Assembly: GCF_003063625.1 (NCBI RefSeq)
Contig: NZ_CP026604.1
Span: 4,132,065 to 4,196,064, forward strand
Length of the DNA: 64,000 bases
DNA from: Saccharobesus litoralis
Lineage (GTDB): Bacteria > Pseudomonadota > Gammaproteobacteria > Enterobacterales > Alteromonadaceae
Direction of reading: 5' to 3'
The position numbers and the translations under genes were made by a program. Positions 1 to 8,997 of this stretch are shown here, piece after piece. Position 1 is the stretch's first letter, and the number at the start of each line of letters is the position of its first letter. The notes under the pieces were generated by a model. That model saw nothing but the letters and a program-made list of their open reading frames with translations, was not told where the DNA came from and did not search any database.

Positions 1-675
1 GCGGCGCATGATATTAGAAACCCATTAGCAAACATTTACTCATTAAGCCAAATGTTAATGCTAAGCACGCCAGAAAACGACGCTCGTCACTGTCATATAA
101 AATTAATTAACCAAAGTACAGATAACTTAATCAAGTTATTAACCAAGTTAACTGAATTTTCTCATATAAACGGAACTGATCTAGCGCAAAGCGCAACTTT
201 ACAACCGAGCCATTTATTATTAAAAGCGCGTTTAGAAGAGTTTAATTCTATTAGTCAAGCGAAAGGAATTCACTTTGAATTGCAAGCCGGAGAAGAGGTT
301 CAGGTCAAGTGTGATGCCGAATTTATAATTCAAGTGGTCAGTAATTTTGTAACAAATGCCTTTAAATTTTCATTACCGGGTACATTAGTTAAGCTCACAG
401 CAAAAGTAAAAGGCAATCAGTGGTTGGTTAGCGTAGAAGATCAAGGCCCAGGTATCAGCATTGCGCAACAAAAATTATTATTTAAGCCCTTTGCTAAACT
501 GGAAAATAAACCCACCGGTGGTGAACAATCTACAGGGTTAGGGTTAGCGATTTGCAAAAAGTTAATTGAAGCTCACGATGGTGAAATAGGTTATCAAAAA
601 CTGGATAAAGGCAGTCAATTTTACTTTAGTTTACCTCTAGCCTCTCAAGCTCAGATTGATGCCGAATACAGTTAA
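1..675 (+). CDS. Sensor histidine kinase, C-terminal part (5' end outside window)
   Basis: The frame is open from the first base and begins with AAHDIRNPL, a HisKA H-box with the phospho-accepting His as the third visible residue. The real start therefore lies upstream. The ATP-binding domain follows: N-box around VSNFVTNAFKF, G1 box VEDQGPGIS, an F-box-like LLFKPFAKL and G2 box STGLGLAICKKL. Known role of the family: autophosphorylation from ATP and transfer to a response regulator. No receiver domain follows; the protein ends about 30 residues after the G2 box. The sensor part is not visible, so the signal is unknown. A repeat element begins 19 bases after the stop. Confidence 0.9.
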   Translation, partial: AAHDIRNPLANIYSLSQMLMLSTPENDARHCHIKLINQSTDNLIKLLTKLTEFSHINGTDLAQSATLQPSHLLLKARLEEFNSISQAKGIHFELQAGEEVQVKCDAEFIIQVVSNFVTNAFKFSLPGTLVKLTAKVKGNQWLVSVEDQGPGISIAQQKLLFKPFAKLENKPTGGEQSTGLGLAICKKLIEAHDGEIGYQKLDKGSQFYFSLPLASQAQIDAEYS

Positions 676-694
676 CGTTACCGACCACAATAAT

Positions 695-906
695 ATAGTC
701 TTCTCGCTCAGGTCTTATGGTTCATTGTCATCGCTTACTCTCGACTTTGGCTCCTACGTCGTTCTAACACCTAAATCCATTTAGGCGACCCCAATCACAT
801 AATAGAGCATATGCTCATGGGGGTTCGAAGCTTGCCTGCATGGATGCAGGTAAGGGGCGTGAGCAGGATGCGGAAGCTGCCCCTAAAACCTGATCGCTTT
901 GACTAT
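695..906. repeat. Dispersed MITE-like intergenic repeat, copy 1
   Basis: The element starts ATAGTCTTCTCGCTCAGG and ends CTGATCGCTTTGACTAT. Its ends are imperfect inverted repeats of about 26 bases, with identical outer ATAGTC and inner CAGGTYTTA. Inside are palindromes CCTAAATCCATTTAGG (about 770-785), GAGCATATGCTC flanked by CCCCA/TGGGG (about 790-821), and CCTGCATGGATGCAGG (about 835-850). It lies between two convergent genes. Relative to the other copies it has the left module (TCGACTTTGG to TTTAGG) and module A (GCATGG hairpin plus GCGTGAGCA), but lacks module B (AGGTTTC/GAAACCT hairpin). Flanks read TA|TAGTC and GACTA|TA, compatible with a TA duplication. Confidence 0.9.
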
Positions 907-925
907 AGATTGCAGGATTAACCAA

Positions 926-1492
926 TTAAACCAACATGGGCTCAGCCACACGATTTGCTTTTTCTTTTCCTAGTATTTTTTCGATAATGGCTAACGTAAA
1001 TTCTATCGCTGTGCCTGGTGCTCGGCTCGTAATGACATTACCGTCAATAACAACTCGCTGAGTCATTTTTTCCTTACATACTAACTGCGCCATAAACGCG
1101 GGATGACACGTTGCCTGTTTATTCGTTAGGATTGACGTTTTTCCTAATACGACAGCAGGAGCCGCACAAATAGCTGCGATAATTTTTTGCTCTAAGGCGT
1201 GTCGTTCTAACATTTTTAAAACTTTACTATTGCTTGCGATAATTTCAGCTCCAGGCATGCCTCCCGGTACGACAATAACGTCAAACAAACAATCTTGAGG
1301 TAACTCATTAATATGAGCATCAGGAACAATTTTAACCCCACGGCTACATTCTATAGCCTTTGTCACATGAGTTTGTTCCACACTGGCTAAAGTAACTTGA
1401 ACAGAAGCTCTAACCAAGGTATCAACAATGGCAACAGTTTCTATTTCTTCACTACCCGTAGCAATCAAAACTAATGCAGTTTTAGTTGTCAT
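926..1492 (-). CDS. yajL: DJ-1/PfpI family protein, YajL-like
   Basis: 188 aa, the usual YajL length, covering the whole single-domain DJ-1 fold. The nucleophile-elbow cysteine is C109 in AAICAAPAVV, and the conserved acidic partner is in GSEEIE near residue 16. VVPGGMPGAE at 74-83 is the typical glycine turn. Known for the family: a cytosolic oxidative-stress protein with chaperone activity and a debated protein/nucleotide deglycase activity. It lies 14 bases upstream of the nothing-conserved repeat side and just after the GNAT gene on the same strand, so the two may be cotranscribed. The stop faces repeat copy 1. Confidence 0.88.
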   Translation of the reverse strand: MTTKTALVLIATGSEEIETVAIVDTLVRASVQVTLASVEQTHVTKAIECSRGVKIVPDAHINELPQDCLFDVIVVPGGMPGAEIIASNSKVLKMLERHALEQKIIAAICAAPAVVLGKTSILTNKQATCHPAFMAQLVCKEKMTQRVVIDGNVITSRAPGTAIEFTLAIIEKILGKEKANRVAEPMLV

Positions 1493-1506
1493 TTAATTTC
1501 CAGAAT

Positions 1507-2040
1507 TTAACCGTCAAAGTAATGCTTTTCTAACAAACCATAAAGCGCGTCATCAATCCACTCGCCATTAAACTTAAATTGCTCTTTTAATAAGCCTTCT
1601 TGATCGAACCCCAATTTATTTAGAATTGTCTTTGAGGCTTGATTACGGTTGTCACAAACGGCAATCAACTTATGGGTGCCCAAAATATTAAATGCGTAAT
1701 CAACTACAGCTTTTGCCGCTTCATAAGCAATACCAAGCTTGAAAAACTCGGGAAGTAACATATAACCTAATTCTCGCCGGTTATCTGATTTACTCACAAG
1801 TTTAAGACCAACAACCCCGACCGTTTGACTGTTATAATTAATCGCATAGCTTAACCATTGCCCTTCTTCATCAAACCATGGTGCTATATACAAGCTAAAC
1901 TCTTGTTCAACCCGCGCTCGACTCCATACAGGGCCAATATACTGCATAACGGTATCGTTACTATATAACGCATTGTAAAGCTCAAAATCGCTTTGTTTAA
2001 GAGGCCTTAAGATCAAGCGTTTGGTGAATAACTGTTCCAT
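1507..2040 (-). CDS. GNAT-family N-acetyltransferase (RimJ/RimL-like)
   Basis: 177 aa. The N-terminus TKRLILRPLKQSDFELYNALYSN is the common opening of the RimJ/RimL-type acetyltransferases. Later blocks RRELGYMLLPEFFKLGIAYEAA and NQASKTILNKLGFDQEG correspond to the acetyl-CoA loop region and the C-terminal strand with KLGF. The substrate cannot be told from sequence: members acetylate ribosomal protein N-termini, tRNA, antibiotics or small molecules. The gene is 14 bases before yajL on the same strand and 49 bases after nagZ, so a short operon is possible. Confidence 0.85.
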   Translation of the reverse strand: MEQLFTKRLILRPLKQSDFELYNALYSNDTVMQYIGPVWSRARVEQEFSLYIAPWFDEEGQWLSYAINYNSQTVGVVGLKLVSKSDNRRELGYMLLPEFFKLGIAYEAAKAVVDYAFNILGTHKLIAVCDNRNQASKTILNKLGFDQEGLLKEQFKFNGEWIDDALYGLLEKHYFDG

Positions 2041-2089
2041 TTAAAACCCGCACATACGGAGTAAAAGCGGTTATAGACTTTTTACCTGA

Positions 2090-3097
2090 TTATATTAATC
2101 GATTTGATAATTGATAAGCGGATTTGTAACGTTCACTTTGATAAAGTGCTTTTGCATCAACATCAGACTTTAATGTCGCAATAAGCTGGTTATTAACTTC
2201 TCGTACAGGTAAGCTAGCTACCGCGTCAATAATGCTGACTGCTCCATTTCTATTATTGCATGCCAATAAAAAATCACATCCTGCTTTTAAGGCGACAGTC
2301 GCTTTACTAACATAATCTCCAGCAATATTAGCCGCTTGCATTGATAGATCGTCACTAAAAATAACACCGTTAAATCCTAATTTTTTCCTTAGAACGGATT
2401 GCAGCCAATATTCAGAAAACCCTGCGGGTTGACTATCAACTTGTGAGTAAATGACATGAGCCGGCATGATTGCATCTAACATATTGCTTTTAATCAATTC
2501 TGCAAATGGCAACATGTCGACTTGTTCAATTGTTTTTAGATCACGACCGTCTACAGGTTCAGCAACGTGGGAATCTGCTTCGACACTGCCGTGGCCCGGA
2601 AAGTGTTTACCACAAGCCTTCATTCCCGCGTCATTCATCCCACGAATAAAAGCAGATGCAAATTTAACGACTTGCTCAGGTTGTGCTGAAAATGCGCGTT
2701 CACCAATAACACTGGATAATCGGTTTAAATCTAAAACTGGGGCAAAGCTAAGGTCGACGCCGGTAGCTAATAACTCAATAGCCATTAACCAACCGAGTTC
2801 TCTAGCAATTTTAATATTGTCTGCACTTAATTTTTCATAAATAGCAGCAGGCGGTATAGTTGCAAAGTGATCTCGAAATCGTTGTACACGACCGCCTTCG
2901 TGATCAACCGCAATTAAAATAGGTGTACGACTAGCGAGGCGAATTTGCCTGTTCAGCTCGGTTAACTGTGCTTTATCATGATAATTACGGCTAAATAGTA
3001 TGACACCACCAACATATGGATGCTCAATAATTTCTTTGTCTTCAGTAGTGAGCTCGAACCCTTCTACATCCAAGATTAAATTAGCTTTTGTCAGCAT
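2090..3097 (-). CDS. nagZ: Beta-N-acetylhexosaminidase (peptidoglycan recycling)
   Basis: 335 aa, a single glycoside hydrolase family 3 domain of the usual NagZ length. It shows KHFPGHG at 164-170 followed by the D-S-H catalytic dyad (D175, H177), and SDDLSM with nucleophile D249. Known reaction: cytoplasmic removal of terminal GlcNAc from anhydro-muropeptides during cell-wall recycling. In species with inducible AmpC, its products also influence beta-lactamase expression; no such gene is seen here. It is the last clearly assigned housekeeping gene of this minus-strand run before the GNAT/yajL pair. Confidence 0.95.
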   Translation of the reverse strand: MLTKANLILDVEGFELTTEDKEIIEHPYVGGVILFSRNYHDKAQLTELNRQIRLASRTPILIAVDHEGGRVQRFRDHFATIPPAAIYEKLSADNIKIARELGWLMAIELLATGVDLSFAPVLDLNRLSSVIGERAFSAQPEQVVKFASAFIRGMNDAGMKACGKHFPGHGSVEADSHVAEPVDGRDLKTIEQVDMLPFAELIKSNMLDAIMPAHVIYSQVDSQPAGFSEYWLQSVLRKKLGFNGVIFSDDLSMQAANIAGDYVSKATVALKAGCDFLLACNNRNGAVSIIDAVASLPVREVNNQLIATLKSDVDAKALYQSERYKSAYQLSNRLI

Positions 3098-3226
3098 GTG
3101 AAGTTGATAACCTAATGAAAACGCAGTTTAGTGCGCTAATTGTTCGCACAGAAGTAAACAAGCCCTACTAACATTACATAGAGCTTATGACGTGATTTAA
3201 GCCAGCCAAATGACCTAACAGCTAGT

Positions 3227-6037
3227 TTATAGGATTGCGGCCTCTAATCTATCAACTAATGTTTTATCTGCTGGAGGGCCTAATTGCAGCCATTGTCCAA
3301 TCAATACATCTTTTTGTGATATATCGCCTGCATTTAATTTACTGGACAACATATCTATCTGTAATTCCATACGACGTGATTTATCTCGCTCTGGCGTTTC
3401 GACTCCGGCTAATATTTCCAACTTAATTGTAATATCTAATTGGGTTGTGTCTTGCTGTTCTTTAGGTGGAACTTGCTGATAAGTTTCAAGCTCACTCGCC
3501 CACTTCACCCGACTATTAAGTTCTTCGCTAGGTGCTTGTTTAATCGCAGCTAGCAAATTTAAATAATTTGCCTTTTGTTTGTCTTTGTTTATTTTAGCAA
3601 TCAGTGTATCCAAATCTGACTTTACTGTTTCCTTTAACTGCTCAAGCTTCGTCACTTGGCCACTTGTCAGTAAATCTGCATTAATTACAATATCAGCGAC
3701 AGCAGTTTGGATATTTTTGATTGCCTCAAAATTATCTGCTTGTGACAGTGTTGACTGTACAGCGTTAATTTTTTCTAACACCTTGTCAAAAACCGTGTTT
3801 CTTGCTTGTTTTTCTTTTTGAGCATGCTCTGTTCGTAAAGCAAAAACTTTATCGTTAATACTGCGAAACGATTGCCATAACTTGCGGTCTTTACCGGCAC
3901 CAGCAAAACCAATGGTTTTCCAACTAGCTTGTAATGCTTTTAATTGTTCAATTGCATCGCTGTATGCATCATTGGATGATTCGTTCTCTGTCACGCTCGC
4001 CAAACATTCTTCAGCTTTGCTGATCAGCTTGTTTTTTGCTTTTTCATTAGCACGATAGTATTCATTAGCTTGTTCTTTTAACGGCTTTAATAAATCATAA
4101 AATTGGTTATTGACCGTTTTAAATGCATCGCGATTGACATGGCCTATTTTAGACCAACGACTTTGAATAGAACTTAAACTTTTACTGATTTCAGAAATAG
4201 ATTTTTCTTGAGCTGCTAACGCTTGTGTTAGCACACTTAGCTCATCAATGATTGCTGTTTTCAGTTTCAGGTTTTCTTCACGAAGCTGCTCTTGTTGCGC
4301 GTAGTATTCTCGACATGGTGCAAAAGCTAACTCAGTGGCTTCGTCAAATGCTTTATTAAGTGCTTGGTCATCTGCAGATTCAATTGTCCCCAACATTAAC
4401 CAAGTATGACGAAGTTGACGTATTTTTTCTGCTTGCTTAATAGGATCGTCATTAGGTGACTCAACTAATGTTTGCACCTCAGTTAACAATTCTTGTTTAC
4501 GAGGGATTGCAATATATTCTTTCCAATCTGCAAGGTCGTTTATTTTATCAGTCAGCTTATCAAACTCTCGCTGTACCTTCGCTTGGTTAGCTAAAGTCAG
4601 CTCATCATGCCAAGTTGAAACTTTCCTAAATAAACCAAACGCAGCATTGTATTTACCTGATTGAATTAGACGATTCAGTTCTTTTAATTTGCCATGAATA
4701 CGCCCAACTATTTTACTTTGTTCGCTTTGTAGGCCATCAATGGCTTGTTGCCATTGGCGATTAACTTGCTTTTGGCTGTCAAGCAAAGACACTGGCAATG
4801 GCAGAAGTAATTGTTTTTTCAAAGCTCGCCAATCATTTTGCCACTGAGCAAACCATTGCGCTTTTTCATCCAACTCATCTAAACTTTCAGGTACATGGTG
4901 TTGGGCTAATTGACTAATCAATCGCGTCACCTGTGACATTTGCTCGGCAAATTCAGGTAATTTATTGGCGTTAGTTTCGAGTGTATTTAGCTCTTTGTGC
5001 AAGGCTTCTATTTGCGCATTCACAAAGTGTGATACCGTTAATTTGTGACGACAATCATGAATTTTGTCTAGCAATTGATTGGAATCAACCGCTGATTCGC
5101 CGGTAATGACCTGCTCTACTGTATCACCTATGTGAGCTATATCTTGTTTTACATCTCGTACTAATTGTTCAAGTTCTGCTTGTTGTTGTTTTTCTTGTTG
5201 TTGTTGATACCAAGCTTCTTTTAAAATTTGCGTAGAGCTTTCTAGCTTATTACAGATATCTACGTATTTCTGTTGGAACTGAGCTTTCGTTGTTTCATCT
5301 AAGCAATCTAGCCATTCACTTGATTGATTCCATTGTTCAACAAGTTGTTCTCCCTGCTCTTTAATCACTCCATAGTCAGTCTTATCTTTTAAAGACAATA
5401 ATTTGCTTAAGATAAGATTTAAATGTTTACCTGCAAGTATCGGCTTTTCTTCTTTCTCTATACGCTCTGCTAAATCTGCTTGTGCCTGCGTTCGAACCCA
5501 TTCATGCTTAGCTTTAGTTGCCAAACGCTCTAACTCTTTATGAGTAATGGTTTCGTCATATTGGTTAAGACGAGGATAAACAAGTTGGCATTCACTAAGC
5601 TCTACACTTTTTAAACTCAGCTCTAAATCCAGTTTCCGTTTTACAACGCGCTGCAATAACGCTATACGTATCTCGGTGTTCTGTGTATGCGCTAATAAAG
5701 ACTCTAAAAACGGGTTATTGGCATATTGTTGAATCAATGCCAATTTAGCTTGTTCTGAACACAGTTCATTGTTGTCATCTAGCAAAAATGACTTTAACTT
5801 ATTACTGGCGTATTTTCGGACCTGCGCATCTTGGTCATCAAGACTTACAGCTTGCCATAAGTCGAGCGCATTAATTTTTTCTAGCGCGGCTTTACGTATA
5901 GATATATCTGGATCATTGTGAGCCAAATCAAGAATAGCGTCTTTATCAGTGTCTATTGATAGATTAGTTAAGGCTGCTCGGCGAATAGCCGCATTTTTAT
6001 GGCGCCATTTAGGCGCAAATAAGGATTTAAAGATCAT
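3227..6037 (-). CDS. DUF349 domain protein, large coiled-coil/HEAT-like
   Basis: About 936 aa from the chosen ATG at 6037 (MIFKSLFAPKW). A TTG in frame 13 codons upstream lies inside the preceding gene and is less likely. The ATG overlaps the end of the upstream yeaC by 11 bases, suggesting translational coupling. The N-terminal 100 residues look like HEAT-type repeats (RRAALTNL, DPDISIRKAALEKI, DDQDAQVRKYASNKL). The rest is charged, helical and coiled-coil prone, with repeated W-K/R-x-I/L-G segments such as SRWSKIGHVNRD and ASWKTIGFAGAGKDR typical of DUF349 repeats. The family's role is poorly defined. No signal peptide or membrane segment is seen. Confidence 0.85.
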   Translation of the reverse strand: MIFKSLFAPKWRHKNAAIRRAALTNLSIDTDKDAILDLAHNDPDISIRKAALEKINALDLWQAVSLDDQDAQVRKYASNKLKSFLLDDNNELCSEQAKLALIQQYANNPFLESLLAHTQNTEIRIALLQRVVKRKLDLELSLKSVELSECQLVYPRLNQYDETITHKELERLATKAKHEWVRTQAQADLAERIEKEEKPILAGKHLNLILSKLLSLKDKTDYGVIKEQGEQLVEQWNQSSEWLDCLDETTKAQFQQKYVDICNKLESSTQILKEAWYQQQQEKQQQAELEQLVRDVKQDIAHIGDTVEQVITGESAVDSNQLLDKIHDCRHKLTVSHFVNAQIEALHKELNTLETNANKLPEFAEQMSQVTRLISQLAQHHVPESLDELDEKAQWFAQWQNDWRALKKQLLLPLPVSLLDSQKQVNRQWQQAIDGLQSEQSKIVGRIHGKLKELNRLIQSGKYNAAFGLFRKVSTWHDELTLANQAKVQREFDKLTDKINDLADWKEYIAIPRKQELLTEVQTLVESPNDDPIKQAEKIRQLRHTWLMLGTIESADDQALNKAFDEATELAFAPCREYYAQQEQLREENLKLKTAIIDELSVLTQALAAQEKSISEISKSLSSIQSRWSKIGHVNRDAFKTVNNQFYDLLKPLKEQANEYYRANEKAKNKLISKAEECLASVTENESSNDAYSDAIEQLKALQASWKTIGFAGAGKDRKLWQSFRSINDKVFALRTEHAQKEKQARNTVFDKVLEKINAVQSTLSQADNFEAIKNIQTAVADIVINADLLTSGQVTKLEQLKETVKSDLDTLIAKINKDKQKANYLNLLAAIKQAPSEELNSRVKWASELETYQQVPPKEQQDTTQLDITIKLEILAGVETPERDKSRRMELQIDMLSSKLNAGDISQKDVLIGQWLQLGPPADKTLVDRLEAAIL

Positions 6038-6311
6038 CGTGAGTGATTCGCACAATATCGTTATTTGAGTTCGCAAATTGGTTTCGAAGTTCAGACTTTC
6101 GTTTTTCGATAAGCTGGCCGTCCGAACCTATGGTGTAGTGTTCATTTGATTGCAAGTGTTTTGCTTGCCAAGCCAAAACGGCTTGTAAGGCTTGGGATTT
6201 TTGTTCCGGTGTTAAAGAATTGCCATCTTCCCATTTACCCAATTCCACCGCTTGGCGTAACGATAAGTATACTGACTCAGGCATTGAGTCAACCATAGAT
6301 AAAAAGTTCAC
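6027..6311 (-). CDS. yeaC: DUF1315 family protein, YeaC-like
   Basis: 94 aa. The pattern VYLSLRQAVELGKWEDGNSLTPEQK followed by LQAVLAWQAKHL is that of the small YeaC/DUF1315 proteins of Gammaproteobacteria, whose function is unknown. Its stop overlaps the start of the DUF349 gene, and it begins 11 bases after the zinc-ribbon gene. Three genes thus form a tight unit (zinc-ribbon, yeaC, DUF349). The protein is soluble and has no cysteine motif. Confidence 0.82.
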   Translation of the reverse strand: MNFLSMVDSMPESVYLSLRQAVELGKWEDGNSLTPEQKSQALQAVLAWQAKHLQSNEHYTIGSDGQLIEKRKSELRNQFANSNNDIVRITHDDL

Positions 6312-6322
6312 TTATTTCACTC

Positions 6323-6649
6323 TTACACTTTTTGTTTCTTAAACATCATAATACGGATGCGCAAACCAATGTACCAGACAAATCCAATAGCAGTGGCAAT
6401 TTGAGCCAGCCATTTATCCCAAGTCGCACCAGTTTCCGCATAAAAAGCACTGTAGGCAATACCAGCAATAAATACAATCAAAGCAATAAATGAGTATGTC
6501 ATTAACCGAGCCGATTGCTCAATGCGAGCAATACGCGCAGCGCTACGTACTTTATCCGGATCGCCGGTTAACGCAGTATGGCAATGTTGACAAACCTCAG
6601 CTTTATCAGAAATTCTTTTACCGCAATTTGGGCAAGCTATTAACGCCAT
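6323..6649 (-). CDS. Zinc-ribbon inner-membrane protein
   Basis: 108 aa. The N-terminus ACPNCGKRI...VCQHCHTAL contains two CxxC knuckles separated by about 12 residues, a typical zinc ribbon. Two hydrophobic segments follow at roughly 51-70 (MTYSFIALIVFIAGIAYSAF) and 80-98 (WLAQIATAIGFVWYIGLRI), so the ribbon is predicted to be cytoplasmic on a two-pass membrane anchor. No function is known. It sits 14 bases downstream of the symporter gene and 11 bases upstream of yeaC, in the same orientation. Confidence 0.75.
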   Translation of the reverse strand: MALIACPNCGKRISDKAEVCQHCHTALTGDPDKVRSAARIARIEQSARLMTYSFIALIVFIAGIAYSAFYAETGATWDKWLAQIATAIGFVWYIGLRIRIMMFKKQKV

Positions 6650-6663
6650 CGACTAACCTTTGT

Positions 6664-8328
6664 TTATTTCTTTTGTTGCCAATATTGTTTGACACTTTGT
6701 TTCATATCTTTGTGGAGCAGCACTATACCAACTAAGTTAGGTAACGTCATTAAAACGATAGCCACCGCAGCAATGTTCCAAATCACGCTGGTATCGGCAA
6801 CGGCTGCCCACATAAAACCAGCCACATAAATGACACGATACGGCATAACCGAACGAGCACCAAACAGGTAAGTCATCGCCCTATCACCATAGTAACTCCA
6901 AGATATAGCTGTCGAGAACGCAAATAAAAGTATACCTATGGTTACAACATATTCACCATATTGCCCCATAAAACCTCGCGTAAAGGCTTTTGCGGTTAAT
7001 TGGGTCGAGTGAATCAATGATTTGCCAATAACCTTAATCGACTTATCTACAATTTTACCGTTTTGGACTTGCAATAACCCAGAAAAGCTATGCTTACCTT
7101 CATGTTCAAATTTAACCGACTCCGCTACTGAGCGTGCATTGATAATTGTCACTCGATTGTCGACTAATCGCCCTTCCTTAACGATTAATTCACCAGTAAA
7201 GGGCTGGACGACATCTTGTTTTCCCTCGACCAAATATTGATACAGTTGCTGTCGGTCTTGTTCATTTTGATCTGAAAATTGACCTTGTAGTATTACCATT
7301 TCTGAACGAGGAAAAGTATTTTCAAACTTCTCAGTCCAAACACCGCTCGACAGAATAACCAATCCAGTCAGGGTACAAAGAATAATGGTATCAATAAAAG
7401 GCTCTAAAATTGAAACCATTCCCTCCGACACAGGTTCATCGGCCTTAGCTGAAGCATGAGCAATAGCCGCTGACCCTTGCCCTGCTTCATTAGAAAATAA
7501 ACCGCGATTAACACCTCGGCTAAACGCGTACGCAAAACTTGCACCTAAAAACCCACCGGCAGCGGCTGAACCTGTAAACGCATCAGAGAAAATCGAAACA
7601 AAAGCAGGTCCAATATTGTCAATATTAAAACCAATTACCGTTAGCGCACCGAAAATATAAATGGCCGCCATAAAGGGGACGATTTTAGAGGTTACCGCCG
7701 CAATCCGTGAAATACCGCCAATAATCACTAAACCAAGTAAGATGGATAAAACCGCACCACTAAGCCAAGGTTCTATGCCAAAACTACTTTGCATGCCAGA
7801 CGCTATGTTGTTAATTTGCGGCATATTACCCGCACCAAATGAGCTCAAAACGGTTGCCAATGCAAATATAATGGCTAACCATTTAGCATTGAGTTTTCGT
7901 TCCATGAAATACATAGGGCCACCAGCCATGGTTCCATCTTCTGTTTTTACTCGGTATTTATGAGATAAAGTAACCTCAACAAATTTAGTTGTCATTCCCA
8001 GAAACGCGGTGACCCACATCCAGAATAACGCGGCCGGCCCACCTAAAAAAATAGCAAAAGCGACGCCACCAATGTTACCTGTACCAACGGTTCCAGATAA
8101 TGCGGTAGACAATGCTTGAAAATGCGATGTATCCCCTTCGCAGCGACTATGATCGTGCTTGCCTAATAATATTTGCCAAGCCCGCTTAAAATAACGAAGC
8201 TGCGGGAAGCCGAGATAGAGAGTAAAAAACAGACCAACGCCAAGTAATAGGTAGGGGAACCAAATTGCACTGCCCAAAAAACTATCGAGCAATAATAAAA
8301 AATCATTGAGTACAGTCAAAACCGTCAC
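6664..8328 (-). CDS. Sodium:alanine/glycine symporter family protein (AgcS) with a large soluble insertion
   Basis: 554 aa. Family hallmarks include [53 protein letters not shown] and [24 protein letters not shown]. Many transmembrane segments are evident. Known role: Na+- or H+-driven uptake of alanine or glycine. Typical members are about 450-500 aa. The excess here is a hydrophilic stretch of about 120 residues (roughly 332-450, from the WTEKFENTF region to [11 protein letters not shown]) placed before the last membrane helices. The substrate is inferred from family only. Confidence 0.9.
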   Translation of the reverse strand: MTVLTVLNDFLLLLDSFLGSAIWFPYLLLGVGLFFTLYLGFPQLRYFKRAWQILLGKHDHSRCEGDTSHFQALSTALSGTVGTGNIGGVAFAIFLGGPAALFWMWVTAFLGMTTKFVEVTLSHKYRVKTEDGTMAGGPMYFMERKLNAKWLAIIFALATVLSSFGAGNMPQINNIASGMQSSFGIEPWLSGAVLSILLGLVIIGGISRIAAVTSKIVPFMAAIYIFGALTVIGFNIDNIGPAFVSIFSDAFTGSAAAGGFLGASFAYAFSRGVNRGLFSNEAGQGSAAIAHASAKADEPVSEGMVSILEPFIDTIILCTLTGLVILSSGVWTEKFENTFPRSEMVILQGQFSDQNEQDRQQLYQYLVEGKQDVVQPFTGELIVKEGRLVDNRVTIINARSVAESVKFEHEGKHSFSGLLQVQNGKIVDKSIKVIGKSLIHSTQLTAKAFTRGFMGQYGEYVVTIGILLFAFSTAISWSYYGDRAMTYLFGARSVMPYRVIYVAGFMWAAVADTSVIWNIAAVAIVLMTLPNLVGIVLLHKDMKQSVKQYWQQKK

Positions 8329-8407
8329 CTTAGTTTTATTTATATTTATTGTTTGGACGTTGGTATATACTTCAATTTAGTGGCGGTTTGTATTGTTCAT
8401 CAATCAA

Positions 8408-8914
8408 CTAAATATCACTAAACATTGTCGTTATATATAATCCAACTTTCGTGGAATATCCCATAGATGAGTGAGTAATATTACCATTTGCATCAACAAC
8501 ATAATACGTTGGATAGCCACTGATTTTAAATTTTTGTTTAACTTGCTCCGTACCCAATAACACATCCATACTTAATTCGTTACGGCTCGCAAATTCGCTG
8601 ACTTGTTCTATTGCGGAATAATCCAATGCAATGGGAACTAAATTAAAATCACCACCTTTGGTTTCATGTAATGCTTGTAAATTATCAATGGAAACATCAC
8701 AAACTCGACACCAAGGGGCAAAAAAATAAATAACGCTAACTTTTTGTTGAAAATTTACCTGAGCTAATTCGCCAGTTAAGGTCGGTAATTCAATTGCTTT
8801 CAGCGCTCCAGCATCATCAGCATTCAATAAATTCCGACCTTGCCACCACGAGACTAAAATAAATAGGATCACAAAAACCAATGAATTTTTAATAATACTT
8901 TTAACTAAATGCAT
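8408..8914 (-). CDS. Membrane-anchored thioredoxin-like protein (TlpA/ScsD type)
   Basis: 168 aa. One N-terminal membrane anchor (about 11-24) is followed by a thioredoxin fold with FFAPWCRVCDVS; the active-site cysteines are C69 and C72. The cis-proline loop is visible as KISGYPTYYVVDANG. The topology predicts a periplasmic disulfide oxidoreductase, and the pattern resembles ScsD/TlpA-like redox proteins. The partner is unknown: no other scs or cytochrome c maturation genes are nearby. It is divergent from the DUF2989 lipoprotein gene with an 83-base shared upstream region. Confidence 0.85.
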   Translation of the reverse strand: MHLVKSIIKNSLVFVILFILVSWWQGRNLLNADDAGALKAIELPTLTGELAQVNFQQKVSVIYFFAPWCRVCDVSIDNLQALHETKGGDFNLVPIALDYSAIEQVSEFASRNELSMDVLLGTEQVKQKFKISGYPTYYVVDANGNITHSSMGYSTKVGLYITTMFSDI

Positions 8915-8997
8915 AACACCGTATTAAATTTATAAGCTAACCAAGGTAAGATGACCGAATATAATGATAAAAATACTCAATCAACCGTAAGTTAAGA

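Noticed and set aside
2466-2840. Plus-strand open frame of 124 codons
   Set aside because: It lies entirely antisense to nagZ, which has full catalytic motifs; the frame has no ribosome-binding site or recognisable domain.
8329-8407. Riboswitch upstream of the AgcS gene
   Set aside because: The 79 bases are too short and show no tandem glycine-riboswitch features.
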